From Ekhidna sp. (GTDB lineage: Bacteria > Bacteroidota > Bacteroidia > Cytophagales > Cyclobacteriaceae): DNA of 6,794 nucleotides. Below the pieces are notes generated by a model. That model was not told the DNA's origin. It saw only the letters and a list, made by a program, of their open reading frames with translations, and made no database searches. This document shows, piece by piece, positions 1 to 4,315 of this stretch. Within the stretch, counting starts at the first letter, position 1, and each line of letters starts with the position of its first letter. Made by a program: the position numbers and the translations under genes. The DNA lies in assembly GCA_013214445.1 (NCBI GenBank), contig JABSPG010000219.1, forward strand, positions 1-6,794. Direction: 5' to 3'.

Positions 1-120
1 CAAACACCTATTGCCATGTCCATCGAGGCAAACCCAACCTTCACGAACAATGCCTTTTCTACTTCAGACAACCGATTTGATGCCATCGGCTTGATTGGGG
101 CAAATGTGGTAGGCGATGGT
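1..120 (+). repeat. C-terminal tail of a beta-helix module that begins upstream
   Basis: The encoded stretch TPIAMSIEANPTFTNNAF aligns with the module ends APLALSVSSDPVFSGNTF (about 649-702), SPVFMSAFADPTFSGNTL (about 1921-1974) and, more weakly, APMRISLVAYPS (about 2554-2589). It shows that at least one more module lies upstream, so the protein has at least six. Confidence 0.7.
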
Positions 121-216
121 ACATTAACTAAAAGAAATTTCACCGATATCGACAATGTAACCTATGTCATGCTTGGTGATATTACCATTCCCGAAGGCAA
201 CACTTTGACGATTTAA
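1..216 (+). CDS. Upstream piece of the beta-helix protein, open at the 5' edge and ending at the premature TAA
   Basis: The frame is already open at base 1, so the ATG at 16 is an internal methionine and not a credible start. The first 40 codons match the end of a beta-helix module: a P-x-x-x-S-x-x-A-N-P-T-F-x-x-N stretch like those before modules B, C and D. The next 31 codons open module A (TLTKR at 121-135, then NVTY and LTI strands). If translated as written, the upstream product would stop within the first strands of module A. It would lack the rest of the helix, the dockerin and the T9SS sorting domain, and so should not be sorted by T9SS. Confidence 0.55.
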   Translation, partial: QTPIAMSIEANPTFTNNAFSTSDNRFDAIGLIGANVVGDGTLTKRNFTDIDNVTYVMLGDITIPEGNTLTI

Positions 217-762
217 GAGGGTGTAGTAATTAAGTCATTTTCTGATCATGGGTTTATAGTATCAGGGGATCTTATCGCACAGGGGGGTGATACTCCAGAA
301 AGCAAAGTTACATTTACTTCTATAGCAGATGATAATGTTGGAAACCCATCCGATACCAACAAAGATGGGACAGCAACTACTCCCAGATCAAACGACTTTG
401 GCGGGATAAGTATACTACCAACCAGTGCAACCGCTTCGATGATCAGCAACTGCAATATCCGATTCTCAGATGGAAATAGTGTAAGTATTCCCAATGTTGG
501 GAATATCAATGGAAATGCAGCAATACAAATCTTTGGAGCCAACCCAACCCTTAGTAACAATGACATCTCCGAAGTAGATTTTGGGATGTCTTTTCATTTT
601 GGGGCTGAACCAACCGTTTCCAATAATGTCATCGATAATACAAATCGTGCCCCTTTGGCGCTGAGCGTATCCTCTGATCCAGTCTTTTCGGGAAATACAT
701 TTGGGCCTAGTATTGGATGGAATGCACTTGGAATTATCAATGAAAATGTGAGCTCTGATCAG
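121..762 (+). repeat. Beta-helix module A (contains the premature stop)
   Basis: The module opens with TLTKR and continues with DNVTY, the interrupted LTI-stop-EGVVIK strand, an IVSGDL strand and VTFTSIADD. An Asp/Gly-rich loop, DTNKDG (near 352-369), follows. Asn-rich beta-helix rungs (NNDIS, NNVID) fill the rest. Each part has a counterpart in modules B to E. Confidence 0.8.
214..216 (+). other. Premature in-frame TAA stop codon in module A
   Basis: TAA falls within the conserved strand L-T-I-x-(E/S/A)-G-x-x-x-K. The equivalent codons in the other modules are GCA (Ala, 856-858), TCA (Ser, 1510-1512), CCT (Pro, 2125-2127) and GAG (Glu, 2758-2760). The closest sister, module C, reads atc tca gag ggt gtg gtc atc aaa where module A reads att taa gag ggt gta gta att aag. 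A single C-to-A change from TCA would give the stop; GAA to TAA is equally simple. There is no frame change across the site. Confidence 0.9.
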
Positions 763-3700
763 ACGCTAAGTAAGCGCAACGTTGCAGGCTTTGAGAACAT
801 CACATATGTGATAATTGATGAGCTGAATGTCAGTGTTGGAGCTAAACTGACAATAGCAAGTGGAATAACCATCAAATTTCCGACGAATGCTAGTAGTATA
901 GATGTAGCTGGGGGTTTGACAGTAGCAGGCACTGCTGAAGAGAAAGTAGTTTTTACATCTCTAAAAGATGACAATGCTGGATCTGGTAATACTGATCAAA
1001 ATGATACCGAAGGGGATGGAAATAGTACTGAACCCAATAGAGGAGACTGGGATGGTATCAACTATTTGGCAACTAGTCAAGATGTTGACAATGTCATCAA
1101 TCATGCAGAATTTCGATATGCAGGGTATCGAGGTTCGACCTCCACGCCAGAGGATGATGGGGCTTTGGTTTTTGATGGTGCTGGTGGTACAGTTACCAAT
1201 ACGCTTATAGATAATTCTGCCTGGTATGGAATCATCTTCGCGAATGCCGCGAACCCTTCAATCGAATCAACAACAATAAGTAATTGCGGAAGTGATCCAC
1301 TCGGTCTCGATCTTCTAGCTAACCCAACTTTTCCCAATGAAGGCGCAAGCATCACTTTCAATCAAAATTTTAGTAACGGGATTGGCATTGTGAACAGACG
1401 TTTAGCTGTCAATGCGTCACTTGCAAAACGTTCTCTAGCAGGCATCCAAAATATTGCGCATGTTTTAAGAAATGATCTCATTGTAGAATCTTCAAGTACT
1501 TTCGCCATCTCAGAGGGTGTGGTCATCAAACTCGTAGGTAGTGCAGATTTCATAGTCGAAGGAACCCTAAACGCAACGGGAACTGAAAATAATCGAGTGG
1601 TATTTACAGATATTCGCGATGATTCCAGAGGAGGCGATACCAATGTAGACGGTAGTGAATCCAATCCCGCTCCAGGTGGTTGGGGAGGCTTTGACTTTAG
1701 AGATGGAGCAAACGGCAGTTCTCTGAACTTTTGTGAAATTAGATACGGGAAAAATTCGTTCTTTTCGGGAACTGATACCTACGCTGGCGTCATCACCTCT
1801 ACGAATAATAACCTAACTGTTGATAACTGCATTATTGAACTGTGCAGCAGGAGTGCTTTTTCCGCCATTGGCAGCTCTACTGCAAGTTTTATTGATAATA
1901 CATTGCGAAATATTGGACGGTCTCCCGTATTTATGAGTGCCTTTGCAGACCCTACGTTTAGTGGAAACACCTTGCAGAACATCGGGACCATAGGTATCGA
2001 ACTTCGACCTGAAACCTTCTCGCAAAATGCAACGCTTCCACAACGTTCCTTTGGAGGATTTGATAACATTACTTATCTGTTGGTAGATGATTTGGAAGTT
2101 GGAAATGGCACCACACTAACTATCCCTGCCGGTACAGTCTTCAAGGATCTTGATGACCCAAGTAGCTTTGTTAGTTCTTCATCTAGATCTAGGATTATAG
2201 TTAATGGAAATCTTCAAGTCAGCGGAAATAGTACCGATAATGTAATATTTACAGACTACAGAGATGATGAGTATGGAAATCCAGCAGATACGCAGCAAGA
2301 TGGAGATTTGTCTATTCCGAAATCACAAGCTAGCCGCTTCAACCTTCCTTGGATTGTTATGGAAAATCAAAGCGACGACCAAAGTACCATTAACCATGCG
2401 ATTTTTAGATATCGACAGGATGATGCCATCGAGCTGAATTCTGCCTCCCCCACCATGACCAACAATACATTTGAGTTTTGTGAAAATGGCATTGGGATGG
2501 AAGGGGTATCTGAGCCTGTAATAACTGGCAATATATTTAACGACTTAGAGGATGCGCCTATGCGTATCTCACTAGTTGCCTACCCATCCCAAACCCAAAA
2601 CAATGTCATTTCTGGGTCAACCTACAAAGCTATTAGAGTAAATAGCGAGACCCTGACTCAAGACACTACGCTGTATAAGCGAGCATTTGCTAGTATTGAT
2701 AATATTCCGTATTTATTTAGCACTTATACGGTTGGATTGGGAGTCACCTTGACTGTAGAGTCTGGAATTGTTGCAAAATTCAATGATTTTGGGAGATTTA
2801 CTGTTAATGGTGGTTTGGTAGCAGATGGTGAACCAGGTAATGGTGGTACCATCGTATTTACCTCGATTGAAGATGATTTCTATGGTGGAGATACGAATAG
2901 TAATGGAATTCCCAATTTCTTTAACAGATGGTATGGAATCCTCTTAAATAATGAGGCGCTAGATGATCAATTACTTTTTGATTATAATATTATCAGATAC
3001 GTGGGTCCAATTAATAGTGGAACTTTTGGAATTAATGCCATCGAAGTTTCCAGTGCATCTCCAAGTATCTCCAATTCAAGATTTGAAAACAACCGAGTGG
3101 GAATCTTGATTTCGGGAGCATCACAGCCTGTGTTGAATAACAATGATTTTTTAGATAATTCAGAATTTGCGATAAATAACACAGGATCTTTTATCGTTGA
3201 TGCCTCAAATAGTTGGTGGGGAGAGGCTTCAGGCCCAACCCACGCTGGAAATTCGAATGGAACTGGTGATGCAGTATCAGATAATGTCACCTATGACCCT
3301 TTCAACACCGAAGGAACTAACAATCCGATTACGGGGGATGTAAGCAAGAATGGTCAAGTGTCTGCATTCGATGCTGCGCTAGTGTTGCAAAGTGTCGTAG
3401 ATCTAATCACATTGGATACTCAGCAAACCGAATCAGCAGATGTGACAGGTAATGGAGAGGTCACCTCTATGGATGCTTCCAAAATCTTGCAGTTTGCAGC
3501 CGATAGCATCACCTTTTTTGATGCAGAAGCTACCAACAGAAGTTCAGGACGAACTGGTGGGCTGCTAGCGAGCGATGAAGTTTTGATTGACTCAGACGTG
3601 TCCATTTTGTACTTACCCATATACCTCACAAACATCAATGACTTAAAGGCCTTCCAGTCAACATTATCTTTTGATCAAGAGGTATTTAAACTGGTAGAAG

Positions 3701-4230
3701 TGAATACAGATCAAGCCGATATCAAAGGGCTTGTTTCCAATTTTGATAATGAGCAGGGTTTGATAAAACTGGCTATGGCAAAATCAGGAGGTCATTATAA
3801 GTCCGGCAGTATAGGAACTTTAGTATTTGAAATAGATCATTCAAAGCTTAAAAACGATCGGTACTCCTTCGGGGCAACAGGTACCATGATCAATGATCTA
3901 TTTGCAAATCATGCTTTAGGCGATATCGAATTCGAAGATTTCGATCCTATCACAAGCATAGAAGAAGATCTAGGACTTCTTGTCTATCCAAACCCAATTG
4001 AAGATAAATTCACCTTACAACTGAAATCCGATTACGGATTAGTTCAAATTGATTTGTTTGATTTGGCTGGCGCGAAAATGGGCAGATTGTACCAAGGAGA
4101 GGTATCCAGTAGTCAATCTCAAATCAACTTTAGTAAGTCCAGTTTAGGTTTTTCGCTTGATCCGGGAGTCTATTTCTTATCCATAAAGCATGCAGATGGT
4201 GTGGAAGTGCTGAGAATCTACTTTAAGTAA
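439..4230 (+). CDS. Downstream open piece: beta-helix modules, dockerin, cohesin-like domain and T9SS sorting domain
   Basis: This is the longest ATG-initiated frame in the window (1263 residues). The ATG at 439 is only the first methionine after the premature stop. Coding homology begins at 217, no ribosome-binding site is apparent, and the N-terminus is a mid-helix segment (MISNCNIRF) with no signal peptide. It is therefore probably not a natural start. The product is rich in Asn, Ser, Thr, Asp and Gly, with short beta-helix rungs such as ASPSISNSRFENN near 3055-3093, typical of PbH1/parallel beta-helix proteins. The end of the protein (3331-4227) carries a dockerin, a cohesin-like domain and a T9SS domain. 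There is no further stop or frameshift through 4227, which argues that the interruption is recent or an artefact. Automated annotation would probably report this piece as a separate T9SS sorting-domain protein. Confidence 0.8.
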   Translation: MISNCNIRFSDGNSVSIPNVGNINGNAAIQIFGANPTLSNNDISEVDFGMSFHFGAEPTVSNNVIDNTNRAPLALSVSSDPVFSGNTFGPSIGWNALGIINENVSSDQTLSKRNVAGFENITYVIIDELNVSVGAKLTIASGITIKFPTNASSIDVAGGLTVAGTAEEKVVFTSLKDDNAGSGNTDQNDTEGDGNSTEPNRGDWDGINYLATSQDVDNVINHAEFRYAGYRGSTSTPEDDGALVFDGAGGTVTNTLIDNSAWYGIIFANAANPSIESTTISNCGSDPLGLDLLANPTFPNEGASITFNQNFSNGIGIVNRRLAVNASLAKRSLAGIQNIAHVLRNDLIVESSSTFAISEGVVIKLVGSADFIVEGTLNATGTENNRVVFTDIRDDSRGGDTNVDGSESNPAPGGWGGFDFRDGANGSSLNFCEIRYGKNSFFSGTDTYAGVITSTNNNLTVDNCIIELCSRSAFSAIGSSTASFIDNTLRNIGRSPVFMSAFADPTFSGNTLQNIGTIGIELRPETFSQNATLPQRSFGGFDNITYLLVDDLEVGNGTTLTIPAGTVFKDLDDPSSFVSSSSRSRIIVNGNLQVSGNSTDNVIFTDYRDDEYGNPADTQQDGDLSIPKSQASRFNLPWIVMENQSDDQSTINHAIFRYRQDDAIELNSASPTMTNNTFEFCENGIGMEGVSEPVITGNIFNDLEDAPMRISLVAYPSQTQNNVISGSTYKAIRVNSETLTQDTTLYKRAFASIDNIPYLFSTYTVGLGVTLTVESGIVAKFNDFGRFTVNGGLVADGEPGNGGTIVFTSIEDDFYGGDTNSNGIPNFFNRWYGILLNNEALDDQLLFDYNIIRYVGPINSGTFGINAIEVSSASPSISNSRFENNRVGILISGASQPVLNNNDFLDNSEFAINNTGSFIVDASNSWWGEASGPTHAGNSNGTGDAVSDNVTYDPFNTEGTNNPITGDVSKNGQVSAFDAALVLQSVVDLITLDTQQTESADVTGNGEVTSMDASKILQFAADSITFFDAEATNRSSGRTGGLLASDEVLIDSDVSILYLPIYLTNINDLKAFQSTLSFDQEVFKLVEVNTDQADIKGLVSNFDNEQGLIKLAMAKSGGHYKSGSIGTLVFEIDHSKLKNDRYSFGATGTMINDLFANHALGDIEFEDFDPITSIEEDLGLLVYPNPIEDKFTLQLKSDYGLVQIDLFDLAGAKMGRLYQGEVSSSQSQINFSKSSLGFSLDPGVYFLSIKHADGVEVLRIYFK
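763..1416 (+). repeat. Beta-helix module B
   Basis: TLSKR at 763-777, ENITYVIIDEL, LTIASGITIKF, then VVFTSLKDD (about 946-972). The acidic Gly-rich loop here is longer than in modules A and C (GNTDQNDTEGDG) and leads into GDWDGI. The beta-helix section ends with the ANPTF motif near 1321-1335. Confidence 0.8.
1417..2031 (+). repeat. Beta-helix module C
   Basis: The module opens with SLAKR at 1417-1431, then QNIAHVL, FAISEGVVIKL, FIVEGTLNATGT, VVFTDIRDD and the loop GGDTNVDG (about 1630-1653), followed by GGWGGF. It ends with ADPTFSGNTL. It is the closest sister to module A around the premature stop. Confidence 0.8.
2032..2667 (+). repeat. Beta-helix module D, divergent in its middle
   Basis: TLPQR at 2032-2046 takes the place of TLxKR, followed by DNITYLLVDDLEV and LTIPAGTVFK. 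A Ser-rich insert (FVSSSSRSR, about 2167-2193) is absent from the other modules. The loop DTQQDGD (about 2287-2307) is present, but the usual GDWxGI turn is replaced by FNLPWIVME. Confidence 0.75.
2668..3330 (+). repeat. Beta-helix module E with the terminal WWG cap
   Basis: TLYKR at 2668-2682, DNIPYLF, LTVESGIVAKF, IVFTSIEDD and the loop GGDTNSNG (about 2884-2907), then RWYGI. The rungs at about 3055-3165 are regular (ASPSISNSRFENN, ASQPVLNNNDFLDN). This last module ends in the NSWWGEASGP cap instead of another TLxKR. Confidence 0.75.
3208..3303 (+). other. WWG cap motif closing the beta-helix
   Basis: The encoded NSWWGEASGPTHAGN followed by NGTGDAVSDNVTYDPF fits the N-x-W-W-G-x-x-x-G-P ... 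G-D-x-V-x-x-x-V-x-x-x-P-F pattern that often ends secreted right-handed beta-helix regions in bacteria and archaea. The tandem Trp codons are at 3214-3219. The position just before the dockerin marks the end of the helix. Confidence 0.75.
3331..3519 (+). other. Dockerin type I-like domain (two calcium-binding repeats)
   Basis: Two EF-hand-like loops lie about 100 bases apart: DVSKNGQVSAFDA from 3337 and DVTGNGEVTSMDA from 3439. Each has the dockerin spacing of D1, S/T3, N5, G6, V8 and D12, followed by a helix (ALVLQSVVDL and SKILQFAADS). Each loop is preceded by a Gly or Ala, as in the GDVN... pattern of the family. Dockerins bind cohesins in a calcium-dependent way. It is internal here, not terminal, because the T9SS domain must occupy the C-terminus. 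Its binding partner is not shown by the sequence. Confidence 0.85.
3580..3940 (+). other. Cohesin-like beta-sandwich domain after the dockerin
   Basis: About 120 residues show the cohesin pattern: a first strand pair (VSILYLPIYLTNINDLKAFQ), the core L-S-F-D-x-x-V-F-K-L strand, a V-E-V-N turn, and GLIKLAMAKSGG. The late strand G-S-I-G-T-L-V-F-E-I follows (about 3805-3834). This matches the cohesin order of inter-strand motifs, including the G-x-I/L-x-x-L-x-F strand. A general carbohydrate-binding-like beta-sandwich is the main alternative. Confidence 0.6.
3967..4227 (+). other. Type A T9SS C-terminal sorting domain
   Basis: The last 87 residues contain the hallmarks: L-x-V-Y-P-N-P from about 3976 (Tyr codon at 3985), alternating strands (FTLQL, VQIDLFDLAGAKM), then D-P-G-V-Y-F-L-S-I (PGVY codons 4162-4173) and a terminal Lys. 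Type A domains direct the folded periplasmic protein through the T9SS outer-membrane translocon. The domain is normally removed by the PorU sortase, with the protein attached to surface lipopolysaccharide or released. Confidence 0.92.
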
Positions 4231-4249
4231 TCCTGTAATGGATTTTATC

Positions 4250-4315
4250 ATGAAAAGGATCATTACGATAGTAACGTGGCTCTGTATTGTGGCACTGGTT
4301 CCAGTGCATTCGCAG
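4250..4315 (+). other. Sec signal peptide of the multi-cohesin protein
   Basis: The N-terminus has MKR, a hydrophobic core (IITIVTWLCIVALVPV), then H-S-Q before E-V-L-L. Cleavage is most likely around Ser21-Gln22 or Gln22-Glu23. The Cys at residue 12 is not in a lipobox: it lies inside the core and is not followed by a mature-lipoprotein context. Confidence 0.85.

Larger units (their letters stand above)
1..4230 (+). pseudogene. Large T9SS-exported beta-helix protein with dockerin and cohesin-like domains, interrupted by an in-frame TAA; 5' end outside window
   Basis: Read in one frame from base 1, this is a single protein of 1409 codons before its final TAA, broken only by TAA at codon 72 (214-216). 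Order (codons from base 1): tail of a beta-helix module (1-40), five beta-helix modules (41 to about 1100), dockerin (about 1111-1173), cohesin-like domain (about 1194-1313), T9SS sorting domain (1323-1409). Module homology runs across the stop: the residues before it match the LTI strand and those after it match EGVVIK of module C. The protein is expected to cross the inner membrane by Sec with a signal peptide encoded upstream, then the outer membrane by T9SS. No catalytic residues were recognised, so an adhesive, structural or glycan-binding role is as likely as an enzymatic one. It is called a pseudogene because the stop separates the export signal from the sorting domain. A sequencing error would make it an intact gene. 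Confidence 0.7.

Noticed and set aside
16..18. ATG at 16 as a true gene start
   Set aside because: The frame is already open at base 1, and the residues before it (QTPIA) match the ends of other modules. No signal peptide follows it.
214..216. Programmed stop-codon readthrough at the premature TAA
   Set aside because: The codon is TAA followed by G, with no obvious readthrough context or downstream hairpin seen by eye. Mutation or sequencing error is simpler, though peptide data could reopen it.
246..566. Minus-strand ORF of 106 codons
   Set aside because: It lies opposite a stretch whose + strand frame is clearly homologous to the other beta-helix modules. Its product is low in recognisable motifs. 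The same holds for the other minus-strand ORFs along 759-3638.
968..1210. Plus-strand ORF of 80 codons in another frame
   Set aside because: It overlaps module B of the beta-helix protein, has a Met/Ile/Leu-rich composition expected of an out-of-frame reading, and shows no domain.
439..3330. Pectate lyase or other polysaccharide lyase/hydrolase assignment for the beta-helix
   Set aside because: The fold pattern is shared with such enzymes, but no catalytic signature or family-specific block was recognised.
1..3330. CRISPR array or DNA-level tandem repeat
   Set aside because: The periodicity is in the protein. At DNA level the modules are diverged and there are no short identical repeats with unique spacers.
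4231..4249. Terminator or separate promoter between the two genes
   Set aside because: Only 19 bases are available, with no inverted repeat, T-run or recognisable Bacteroidota -7 motif.
4250..4315. Lipoprotein signal on the multi-cohesin protein because of Cys at residue 12
   Set aside because: The Cys lies inside the hydrophobic core after W-L and not after a lipobox such as L-A/S-G/A. A standard signal peptidase I type region follows.
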